Origin: Planctomycetaceae bacterium
GTDB lineage: Bacteria > Planctomycetota > Planctomycetia > Planctomycetales > Planctomycetaceae
NCBI GenBank assembly: GCA_002726205.1
Contig: PBSL01000013.1
Coordinates: 110,078-174,077, forward strand
Direction of reading: 5' to 3'
Length of the DNA stretch: 64,000 nt
In this document: positions 56,624 through 64,000 of the stretch, in pieces
Layout of the letters: each line of letters starts with the position of its first letter
Position numbering within the stretch: the first letter of the stretch is position 1
Program-made: the position numbers and the translations under genes
The notes under the pieces: generated by a model
Told to the model about the DNA's origin: nothing
The model's database searches: none
The model's input: only the letters and a program-made list of their open reading frames with translations

Positions 56624-57742
56624 ATGGCTCGGCGCACCCGCAAGGCCTTCACATTGATCGAACTGCTCGTGGTAATCGCCGTGATTGCCATCCTGACAGC
56701 AGTGCTACTTCCCGCGGTTCAACAGACCCGCGGCCGCGCACGCGCAATGCAGTGCCGCAACAACCTCAAGCAACTCGGTCTGGCACTGCACAACTATCAT
56801 TCGGTCCACAACCTCTTTCCACCAAGTTTCGTTCGCCAGGCGGATGGGAACCCACCGCCACCGGTTCCGGGGGGCGGTTTGCAGTACCGCTGCCACTGGA
56901 CCGGTTACCACCTGCTTTTGCCCTTCATTGAACAGCGACCGCTTTACGAACAATTCGATTTCAACCACACCTGGCTTTCAAGTCTCACCGATCCTGACGA
57001 CCACAGCATGTGGCCGGGTAACCAAACCGCCGTTTCCCTGTTGATGTGCCCCTCGGTCACTCGCAACAGTACCGCGATCGGCGGGGACGACGGTTCGGGA
57101 AACACGATGCATTGGATGGCCGGTTCTCCCACCGACTACGCATTCAATCACGGTTCTGACCGCATCAGTGCATTGCCGAACACTGCCGCCGCCAATTGCC
57201 CGAGAGGATTGCTGCATTACTGGGCCCAATGGCCGTCACGAAGCCGGGGCCCCTTCGGCTACAACAGCCGCTGCCGCGTGGCCGACGTCCGTGACGGTTC
57301 TTCACAGACGTTGTTTATGGGAGAAAAGGCCGGAAGCCGCCTGACCTACCAGGGTCCATCCGGACAGACGCCTCAACTGCCGGTGGAATTCCCCTGGGCC
57401 ATGGCCGCCGTTTCCTATTTCGCCCCCACCGGCGGAGTTGGGGTTCCCAACTCCTGTTGGGTCGTTGCCCCTTACGCGGTCACCGGCGACATTCGGCTTC
57501 CGTCATGCCCGGATGCGCCTGCGGCTGTTGCTGTACCGTTTCCGATGAACCCCGAGCCCCGACAACTCGGCAGCAGCGCCGACGAGCGTCCGTTGTATTC
57601 CTTTCAGTCGGAACACCCCAGCGGTGCCCATTTTCTCTTGGTCGACGGCTCCGTACGTTCTCTGAACGGTTCGATCGACTTGAACCTGTTCCAGGCCATC
57701 TCGACCATCGACGGCGATGAACCACATGCGGGGGGCTTCTGA
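56624..57742 (+). CDS. DUF1559 pseudopilin-like protein
   Basis: A 372-residue protein with a type IV pilin-like N-terminus (KAFTLIELLVVIAVIAIL), processed by a prepilin peptidase before the Phe. The rest is the DUF1559 domain: CRNNLKQLGLALHNYHSVHN, near-terminal HPSGAHFLLVDGSVRSL. Planctomycetes encode tens of such proteins; roles in secretion or surface structures are inferred. Its stop is directly followed by the TPR lipoprotein start. Confidence 0.95.
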   Translation: MARRTRKAFTLIELLVVIAVIAILTAVLLPAVQQTRGRARAMQCRNNLKQLGLALHNYHSVHNLFPPSFVRQADGNPPPPVPGGGLQYRCHWTGYHLLLPFIEQRPLYEQFDFNHTWLSSLTDPDDHSMWPGNQTAVSLLMCPSVTRNSTAIGGDDGSGNTMHWMAGSPTDYAFNHGSDRISALPNTAAANCPRGLLHYWAQWPSRSRGPFGYNSRCRVADVRDGSSQTLFMGEKAGSRLTYQGPSGQTPQLPVEFPWAMAAVSYFAPTGGVGVPNSCWVVAPYAVTGDIRLPSCPDAPAAVAVPFPMNPEPRQLGSSADERPLYSFQSEHPSGAHFLLVDGSVRSLNGSIDLNLFQAISTIDGDEPHAGGF

Positions 57743-58969
57743 ATGGACCGTAGGGCCCGTCGAATGCTCGTCTCACTCATCCTGGGCCTGCTCGCCGGGT
57801 GTGGCCGCCAGGGCCCCCCACCGGAACTGATCACGGCAAGAAACCACCTTCAGCAGGCCAACCCTCAGGCGGCTATTGATTCACTCGACGGACTGCCCGG
57901 CGATGCCGCGGCGCATTACCTGCGGGCGGTCGCCTTGATGCAGCTTGATCGCCCGGATGCGGCCCGCACCGAGTTGCAGGCCGCCATCACACAGGACGCA
58001 ACGCCACGCAGGGTCGCCTGCCTGCTGCGACTTCGTCTTTTCGCCCGCGATCTCTCGGCGGCCGATGAGCTCATCGCGATGGAACTCGCCCATCCATCCA
58101 ACGCCGCGGTCCGACTCGCCTGTGTCTATGCCTATGAGGCACGTGCCGTCCGTCTGTCAACCGAGGGCAAGCACGCGTCCGCAGCCGCCCACCATCGCCG
58201 TGCAGCTGATTCGCTCTCACGAGCGCTGGCCGATGCAGCAGATATCCCCGAGTTCCATCCCGAACTGCTTGATTTCGCCGAGAACTACGGGCTGGCCCAC
58301 TCCGGCTTGAAACTTGTGCGTCTGATGCAGGAAACCGTGCCGCACGAGGCCAGGCTCGATTATCGCGAGATCCGTTTCATGCTTTCCGTCGACCAGATCG
58401 CTCAAGCCACTCGCCTCGCCCGGCGTCTGCATCTGCGATCTCCCTCCAGCGGACCCGTTGCCGACCTTTACGCACAAGCGATTGCCGAGGCACCGGCGTC
58501 GAAATCACACGACCGCAGCCTTCGCGAACTTCGCCGCGCATTTCCCGGACGCCTGACCTTGATCGCGCATCACGCAAGATACCTCGCCTCAAATCATCGT
58601 TTGACATCTGCCTGTCAGATTCTCTCGACTGCCCTCTCTTCCAAGATCGTCGCCGCCGATACCGCTGACAAGCGGGCCCTGCTCGTCCAGGCCGCCATCG
58701 TATTGCCGCTGGAGGCCGGCGCGATCGGTCTCGCCGAGCAGCAACTGAATCGTTACCGCTCCGAATTTTCCGATGAGCTGATTGTCACCTACTACGAGGG
58801 TCAACTGCTGCACCTTCAAGAAGATTACGAGGGCGCCATCCGGAAAATGACCGCGGTCCTGAGAGCCAGGGCCGGTGACGCAGGCCGTCGAGACCCCCTG
58901 GTCACCGATGCGGTTCGCTGGCTGGCAAAGATCAGACAGGCAAAGTCGAGGACTCCTGCCAGCACCTAG
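57743..58969 (+). CDS. TPR-containing lipoprotein
   Basis: A 408-residue protein that starts at the base after the DUF1559 stop. The lipoprotein signal ends in LLAGC at residue 20. The remainder is alpha-helical with tetratricopeptide-like repeats (HYLRAVALMQLDRPDAARTE, YYEGQLLHLQEDYEGAIRK), about eight helical pairs. TPR domains scaffold protein complexes. Coupling to a DUF1559 protein suggests a joint envelope role. No enzyme motif seen. Confidence 0.82.
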   Translation: MDRRARRMLVSLILGLLAGCGRQGPPPELITARNHLQQANPQAAIDSLDGLPGDAAAHYLRAVALMQLDRPDAARTELQAAITQDATPRRVACLLRLRLFARDLSAADELIAMELAHPSNAAVRLACVYAYEARAVRLSTEGKHASAAAHHRRAADSLSRALADAADIPEFHPELLDFAENYGLAHSGLKLVRLMQETVPHEARLDYREIRFMLSVDQIAQATRLARRLHLRSPSSGPVADLYAQAIAEAPASKSHDRSLRELRRAFPGRLTLIAHHARYLASNHRLTSACQILSTALSSKIVAADTADKRALLVQAAIVLPLEAGAIGLAEQQLNRYRSEFSDELIVTYYEGQLLHLQEDYEGAIRKMTAVLRARAGDAGRRDPLVTDAVRWLAKIRQAKSRTPAST

Positions 58970-59040
58970 CGGATGCCAGTCGGAGGCCTCGTCGGTACAA
59001 TCGAACCTGCCCGTTCGCCACACACCCGGCAGGTTTCGGT

Positions 59041-60546
59041 ATGCCCAAACGGATTCTCGTCGCCGAGTTCAAACAAGAGACCTCGTCGTTCAATCCACAA
59101 CTGACGCGCTACGCGGATTTTCACCAGCTGCATGGCGAAGAGCTGTTGGCAGCCAGGCGGGGAACACAGACCGAGATTGCCGGTGCGTTGCAGGTGTTCG
59201 ACGACTCGCCGATCGATGTCATCCCCGTCGGCGGGATGGCTGCCTGGGCTGTTTCCGGCGGTCCCATCTGTGAACCCGATCTTCAACGTCTGACTGACGA
59301 GTTCTGCGCAGCTGTCGAGGCTCATCGGGATGTCGATGCGGTTCTGTTTTGCCTGCATGGGGCAATGGCAGGCGAGCGAGAGGGAGACCCGGAAGGCCGA
59401 ATGCTGGCCAGGGCTCGCGAACTTCTCGGCCACGACAAGCCACTGGTCATCTCTCTCGACCTTCACGCAATCCTCACCTTCCAGATGACGCTCTGCGCTC
59501 CTGTCGTTGTGCCTTTTCACACCTACCCTCACGTCGACTATTTCGAGACCGGCCAGCGTGCCGCAGGCATCCTGCTCAGGCTACTCGAGGGAGACATTGC
59601 GCCGACAACGTCCATGACCGCCTTGCCGATGCTGGTGCGTGGCGACGAACTGCTGACTGAATCCGGCCTGCTGGGAGATGCGATTCGCGTCTGCCGCGAA
59701 CTCGAGGACTCCGAGAAGGGCCTTTCGGCCGGCGTATTCATCGGCAACCCTTTCACCGATGTCCCCGGCCTGGGCAGTTGGGCCATGGCCTGCACCGACG
59801 GTGACCAGGACCTGGCCGATCAGACCAGTCGTGACGTCGCTCGTTTTCTTTGGGAACATCGCCATCGCCTGGTCGCCGACCTCGTATCGCTCGATGAGTC
59901 CATCGCGATTGCCAATGCCAGCGAGGGGCTTTGTGTCTTCTCCGATGCCGCCGATGCCACCGCCAGCGGCGCATCGGGTGACAGCAACGCCATTCTCGCC
60001 GGGTTGCTCGGGTCCGACCCGTCGGTATCGACACCCTTCCAGGGCAAGGCCTTGCTGAGCATCGTTGACGCCCCGGCCGCGCAATTGGCCTGTGGCACTC
60101 CCGTCGGCAACACGGTCCAACTTTCTCTCGGAGGCACACGCGACCCCGACCGTTTCACCCCTCTGCCCGTGACGGCCACTGTCCTCAGCACTCATGAAGG
60201 CGAGTTTGTCTACGAGAACGGCAAGCCGGAATCTGCCGGTGCTACGGCAGTCCTGCGGATGACAACACCCCATGGCGAGGTGGATGCCCTCGTCACTCAA
60301 CGCAGCGTCTATGTGGTCGGTCGCAATGTGTACACCGCCCACGGACTGGACCCGGTCGACTACGACCTGGTCGTCGCCAAGTCACCCAACGGTTTCCGAA
60401 CGCACTACGAGTCGATTGCGACTACGATCGTCCCGGTCGATGTCCCCGGCTCCACCAGTGCCAATCTCAAGTCGCTCCCCTACTCGCGCTGCCCGCGTCC
60501 GATCTTCCCCCTCGATGAAGATGTCCCGGCCCCCATTCTTGACTGA
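59041..60546 (+). CDS. M81 family metallopeptidase (MlrC/microcystinase C-like)
   Basis: A 501-residue protein with the whole MlrC fold. N-terminal domain: EFKQETSSFNP, CLHGAMAGEREGDPEG, SLDLHAILTFQM and VPFHTYPHVDYFETG contain the conserved His and Asp residues that bind zinc. The C-terminal domain starts near residue 290 (VFSDAADATASGASGDSNAIL). MlrC degrades the microcystin product in some proteobacteria, but most homologues have unknown substrates. AGG lies 8 bases before the ATG. Cytosolic. Confidence 0.92.
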   Translation: MPKRILVAEFKQETSSFNPQLTRYADFHQLHGEELLAARRGTQTEIAGALQVFDDSPIDVIPVGGMAAWAVSGGPICEPDLQRLTDEFCAAVEAHRDVDAVLFCLHGAMAGEREGDPEGRMLARARELLGHDKPLVISLDLHAILTFQMTLCAPVVVPFHTYPHVDYFETGQRAAGILLRLLEGDIAPTTSMTALPMLVRGDELLTESGLLGDAIRVCRELEDSEKGLSAGVFIGNPFTDVPGLGSWAMACTDGDQDLADQTSRDVARFLWEHRHRLVADLVSLDESIAIANASEGLCVFSDAADATASGASGDSNAILAGLLGSDPSVSTPFQGKALLSIVDAPAAQLACGTPVGNTVQLSLGGTRDPDRFTPLPVTATVLSTHEGEFVYENGKPESAGATAVLRMTTPHGEVDALVTQRSVYVVGRNVYTAHGLDPVDYDLVVAKSPNGFRTHYESIATTIVPVDVPGSTSANLKSLPYSRCPRPIFPLDEDVPAPILD

Positions 60547-60578
60547 CCGACCGTCAGTGGTTGGATCGGATCCGCATC

Positions 60579-62285
60579 GTGAACCTGACATCCCAGAATC
60601 CCAAGACCGACCTCGCTGCTGGTGAATCGCCAGAGCACACTGGCGATCCTTCACAGGCTGCCCCACCCAATTCTTTCGGAGAATACCTGCGTTCCTTTGG
60701 CCCGGGTCTTGTGGTGGTCCTGACCTGGCTGGGGGCCGGCGATATCGTGGAAATGGCGACCGCGGGAGCCGATCACGGTTATTCGTTGATGTGGGTTCTC
60801 TTCGCGGCCGTGGGAATGCGATGGGTCATGGTGTCGGTCATCGCCCGCTACCAACTCTGTAATCCCCGGGGCGAACATCTCCTGGACGGACTCTGCCGCC
60901 TGAATCGCGCCTATGCCCCGCTCCTGCTGCTGGCGGCCATCTTGTTCGGTCACCTCTACGGTTCCTACATGACACGCGGAATCGGCGAGGCCTTTCGCAA
61001 CATGACCGGCGTGGGCACCATCTGGCAGTGGGCGCTCTTCTGGAATTCGATGGCGCTGGTACTGGTCTTCCGGCCCGCCTTTCAACGCCTGGAAACCCTG
61101 TTCAAGTTCTTTCTGGTGCTGCTGTCTGTTGCCTTCCTGGGGACCGCGGCGCGAGTCGGTTTCAATCCGGCCGGAATCGCCCGTGGCCTGGTCTCCTTCG
61201 AAATGCCCGAGCAGCGAGGTCAGTTTGGCCCTCTGCTGGTTGCCGCGGGAATGATCGGTGCCGTGGGAGGCTCGCTGATGAACCTCGTCTACCCTTACTT
61301 CCTCGTAAGCAAGGGATGGCGGGGACCACAATTTCGACGTGTCCAGACTTATGATTTTCTGCTGGCGATGGCCGTGATGCTTATTCTCGATCTCGCCATC
61401 TGGACGTTGGGAGCCGAGACTCTCAACAACAATGGCGGGACGATCGCGACGATGGACGACCTGCCCTGGCTGCTGGGCACACTGCTGGGCCGTGCTGGCG
61501 AGTTGCTCTTCTATGCCGGCATCTTTGCGGCTGTCTTCACTTCGCTGGTCGGGCACGCTCTGGGCCTGGGCCTGCTTGCCAATCACGCCTGGCTGCGGTG
61601 CCAATCAACCTCCACGGACCTCCGCAAGACCGATTTCCGTGGCGGCTCCCTTTACCGTGCCGTCGCCGCCTGGTGCCTGATCTCGCCACTGGTCTGGACC
61701 CTGCCGGGCATGCCCGACTTCGTGGCACTGACCCTTGTCGTCAACGCGATGCAGGTTGTCCTGCTGCCCCTGATCGCCGGAGGCCTGTGGGTTCTTAGCT
61801 CACGGGCCCGGGACATCGGTGACAAGCACATCAACCGTTGGTGGGAACACGTCGTGCTAGGTTCCCTACTGACCCTGGCGATATGGGGAGCCTGGGGCGC
61901 GATCACCTCAACACTGACCACCGTTCGCACCTGGGGCGACGACTCCCCTACGCCCAGCCAACTCGCCGCGGGTACTGCCCTGTCACAAGTCTCTTCAGCG
62001 GCCATTGAAACCTCCGAGGAGGGACACACAATCACTGCCGATTTCCACGGCCACCCTCTCTCCCAGCAGGACCTCACTCGCCTCAGAGAACTCGACCACC
62101 TCGAGCAGCTCGACCTTTCCGGCACGCGGATCACCGATGCTGACCTGCGTTATCTCCAGGGACTCGAACATCTCCGCAAACTCACGCTTCTGGATCTCGC
62201 ACTCAGCCGCCCAGCAATCGAACGGCTGCAACGCAGCCTGCCGGCGTGCCGGATTCTCACGACCACATCCGGTCGGGAACCCTGA
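60579..62285 (+). CDS. Nramp-related metal transporter with C-terminal leucine-rich-repeat segment
   Basis: A 568-residue protein; GTG 60579 is preferred, but TTG 60561 is possible. About 11 membrane helices (residues 30-460) follow the Nramp layout. Helix 1 has GAGD in place of DPGN, keeping the Asp, and helix 6 lacks the metal-binding Met-Pro-His, reading LMNLVYPYF. The last 100 residues are soluble, with leucine-rich repeats (LEQLDLSGTRITDADLRYL). The altered metal site means the cargo may not be Mn2+ or Fe2+. The LRR tail is common in planctomycete proteins but rare on transporters. Confidence 0.82.
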   Translation: MNLTSQNPKTDLAAGESPEHTGDPSQAAPPNSFGEYLRSFGPGLVVVLTWLGAGDIVEMATAGADHGYSLMWVLFAAVGMRWVMVSVIARYQLCNPRGEHLLDGLCRLNRAYAPLLLLAAILFGHLYGSYMTRGIGEAFRNMTGVGTIWQWALFWNSMALVLVFRPAFQRLETLFKFFLVLLSVAFLGTAARVGFNPAGIARGLVSFEMPEQRGQFGPLLVAAGMIGAVGGSLMNLVYPYFLVSKGWRGPQFRRVQTYDFLLAMAVMLILDLAIWTLGAETLNNNGGTIATMDDLPWLLGTLLGRAGELLFYAGIFAAVFTSLVGHALGLGLLANHAWLRCQSTSTDLRKTDFRGGSLYRAVAAWCLISPLVWTLPGMPDFVALTLVVNAMQVVLLPLIAGGLWVLSSRARDIGDKHINRWWEHVVLGSLLTLAIWGAWGAITSTLTTVRTWGDDSPTPSQLAAGTALSQVSSAAIETSEEGHTITADFHGHPLSQQDLTRLRELDHLEQLDLSGTRITDADLRYLQGLEHLRKLTLLDLALSRPAIERLQRSLPACRILTTTSGREP

Positions 62286-62346
62286 TCGAAACCTTACCGG
62301 TCTCTCCTGTCGGCGTGCCCTGATCCTGATGTGGGCTCGACGGCGC

Positions 62347-63699
62347 CTATTCGTGACGAAGCGCTTCGATTGGATCCAGCTGTGCCGCCTGCCTCGCGGG
62401 GACCACACCAAAGACGATCCCGACGCATACCGAAATCCCAAATGCGATCACCACCGACCAGGTCTCGATCCGCGGCTGAATTTCCTGTACGTACTGGGGC
62501 AATCGAATCCATTTCTCGGGCATCCAGGTCTCGATCCCAAACATGACAACCTCAACGACGGGATAACACAGGAACCCAAAGGCGACACCAACCAGTCCGC
62601 CCAGCCCCGACAAAACGGTCGCCTCACTAAGAAACTGTGACAGGATATCCCCTTGCCGGGCCCCCAACGCCCGCCGAATACCGATTTCCCTGGTACGCTC
62701 GGTGACCGTCGCCAGCATGATATTCATGATTCCGATACCACCAACGAGCAGCGAAATCCCAGCGATCACGACCAGCAGGGCATCCAGCATCATCTCCATG
62801 TCCCGCGCCTGTTCGAGAAGTTCCATCGGCACGGTCACGGCATAGTCGGGATTTTCCGGATCGTGGTTCTCCGCCAGCAACACTCGTATCGTGGCAGCCG
62901 TCTGCGGCACCTGGTCGACGTTGCCGACAGTCACCGTGATCTGGTTGAGCTCAATCAACTCACTCTCAAAACTCTCCATTGAAGTCGGCACCTGGTCGCC
63001 AATCCGACTGCGAAACGTTGCCAACGGGATATAGACATCCTGGTTGTAACTTCGGCCGGCAAGGCTCGAGCCGATCGCGGCCGAGTCCTGCCGCTTACGC
63101 GTCTCGCCGATCACCCGATAAAAGTCACTGTCAATGCGAATCGTCTTACCGATCGCATCCGTGAAGGGGAACAGTTGCTTGGCAACGCCGTTGGCGATCA
63201 CGGCCACGTTGTTCGTATTCTGCGAATCGGCGCTCGTCAGGAATCGGCCTCGCGCCAACTCCAACTTGTTGATGTCCGCATAGTCGCTCGTGATCCCCAA
63301 CAACTGTACGTCCGACTCGCGATCGAAGAACCGAATCTTCACCATGTCGATTTCGCGCATCGGCACCGCGCGTTCGATCGTCCCGATTACCAGTGGCGAA
63401 CCTGGTCCGTCAATGCGGGTCATGATCCGATCGTAATCCAGCCGTTTCAGGCCAAAGATCTTTACCCGCCCGGTCTCGCTCGAAAGCTGTGGGGGCTTCT
63501 GCGAACGAATGATGATGTTGGTCGCACCGTGCTCCTTGATCAGCTGCTGGATCTGGTAGCTGACTCCCTCGCCCAGCGCGACCAGCCAGATCACCGCCGT
63601 CACACCGATCAGCACGCCAAGAACGGCCAGACCACTGCGTAACTTGTGCAGCAAAAGGCTCTTCAAGCCCAACCGGATCGTCCGCAGCAATTGGCCCAC
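62347..63699 (-). CDS. MacB-like ABC transporter permease
   Basis: A 450-residue FtsX-type permease starting at GTG 63699. Residues 21-45 are the first helix (LRSGLAVLGVLIGVTAVIW); a MacB periplasmic core domain spans about 50-280, and three helices follow (ISLLVGGIGIMNIMLATVTERTREIGIRRA has the coupling-helix motif). The C-terminus shows a longer loop between the last two helices (VMFGIETWMPEKW). Works with an ABC ATPase not in the window in export or mechanotransmission. It starts three bases after the EF-hand gene stop. Confidence 0.92.
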   Translation of the reverse strand: MGQLLRTIRLGLKSLLLHKLRSGLAVLGVLIGVTAVIWLVALGEGVSYQIQQLIKEHGATNIIIRSQKPPQLSSETGRVKIFGLKRLDYDRIMTRIDGPGSPLVIGTIERAVPMREIDMVKIRFFDRESDVQLLGITSDYADINKLELARGRFLTSADSQNTNNVAVIANGVAKQLFPFTDAIGKTIRIDSDFYRVIGETRKRQDSAAIGSSLAGRSYNQDVYIPLATFRSRIGDQVPTSMESFESELIELNQITVTVGNVDQVPQTAATIRVLLAENHDPENPDYAVTVPMELLEQARDMEMMLDALLVVIAGISLLVGGIGIMNIMLATVTERTREIGIRRALGARQGDILSQFLSEATVLSGLGGLVGVAFGFLCYPVVEVVMFGIETWMPEKWIRLPQYVQEIQPRIETWSVVIAFGISVCVGIVFGVVPARQAAQLDPIEALRHE

Positions 63700-63702
63700 G
63701 AG

Positions 63703-64000
63703 TTATTGGCTCCCGGAACCGGAACCCTTGGGCCTGCCACCGCCCTTCCGCTTGAAACTCGCTCGTGCGGCCGCCGCTTCCTTGGCGGTTATGAATCCGT
63801 CGGAATCGGCATCCAGACGATCGAAGATGTTGGCCAACCAGCCCGAGGATCCTTCCTTCTTGGAGATCTTACCGTCCTTGTCGGTATCAAACTGGGCCAT
63901 GTTGCCCAAGCCCGTCTGAGCCCCACCCCCACTCTTCTTGCCACCTTTCTTGCCGCCTTTCTTGCCACTCTTCTTGCCACCTCTCGGCGATGGCTTGCCA
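63703..64000 (-). CDS. EF-hand calcium-binding protein (5' partial)
   Basis: The frame is open to the window edge, so the start lies outside. Two EF-hand loops, DTDKDGKISKKE and DADSDGFITAKE, carry the Asp-x-Asp-x-Asp-Gly calcium ligands and a final Glu. Upstream is a stretch of repeated Gly-Gly-Lys-Lys units. The C-terminus is basic, Gly/Ser-rich. Planctomycetes export many such proteins; calcium sensing or scaffold function is inferred. Coupled to the MacB-like permease. Confidence 0.85.
   Translation of the reverse strand, partial: GKPSPRGGKKSGKKGGKKGGKKSGGGAQTGLGNMAQFDTDKDGKISKKEGSSGWLANIFDRLDADSDGFITAKEAAAARASFKRKGGGRPKGSGSGSQ

Overview
This window is almost certainly from a planctomycete (Planctomycetota). 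The signs are the family mix: DUF1549/DUF1553 (PSD1) cytochrome proteins paired with DUF1501 proteins, Pirellula/Verrucomicrobium-type heme domains, a DUF1559 pseudopilin-like protein, DUF1080 domains, Ser/Thr kinases with large extra domains, and frequent GTG/TTG starts. The DNA is G+C-rich by eye and coding-dense. I see no rRNA, tRNA, insertion sequence, phage or CRISPR; the window looks like ordinary chromosome.

Layout. 1-5.7 kb: two tandem secreted PQQ-type sugar dehydrogenase/multiheme cytochrome paralogues, the first cut by the window edge. 5.8-7.9 kb, minus strand: selD followed by a SenB-type selenosugar synthase. 8-9.3 kb: an SDR and a carboxymuconolactone decarboxylase-like protein behind a good sigma-70 promoter. 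9.3-10.5 kb, minus strand: a MauE/DoxX-like membrane protein and a rhodanese lipoprotein, preceded by a structured, terminator-ended leader with a tiny Cys-Cys ORF. 10.7-17.7 kb: PSD1, two DUF1501 proteins and a PhyH-type dioxygenase. 17.8-25.8 kb: an Na+ symporter with a 38-residue companion, a giant polyampholytic DUF4175-like protein, a hidden SelW-like selenoprotein, an APC permease and a lipoprotein. 25.9-28.8 kb: NYN nuclease, an inactive-looking dihydroorotase and pyrB. 28.9-36.3 kb: a kinase, then CBS-korA-korB-CBS and a receiver-like protein. 36.3-42.6 kb, minus strand: DUF1080, prfB with a programmed frameshift, rfbB and gyrA. 42.9-48.8 kb: a signalling cluster (kinase, FHA/cyclase, zinc-ribbon protein, SpoIIE phosphatase). 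48.9-64 kb: dicarboxylate symporter, Gfo/Idh oxidoreductase, methyltransferase, CbiMQO metal importer, DUF1559, TPR lipoprotein, MlrC-like M81 protein, Nramp-LRR fusion, MacB-type permease and a partial EF-hand protein.

The central discovery is selenium biology hidden from normal gene calling. selD (6808-7863, minus) has an in-frame TGA at the catalytic Cys17 position of E. coli SelD, and a 71-residue Rdx/SelW-like gene (23121-23336, plus) has a CxxU motif with TGA. Both TGAs are followed by a perfect 6-bp hairpin with a 5-nt loop containing GGUC, the loop core of the E. coli fdhF SECIS. Together with senB this implies that the organism makes selenophosphate, inserts selenocysteine, and probably makes a selenosugar, although no SenA-like partner lies in the window. 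The nearby prfB frameshift site is the other place where reading of UGA is context dependent.
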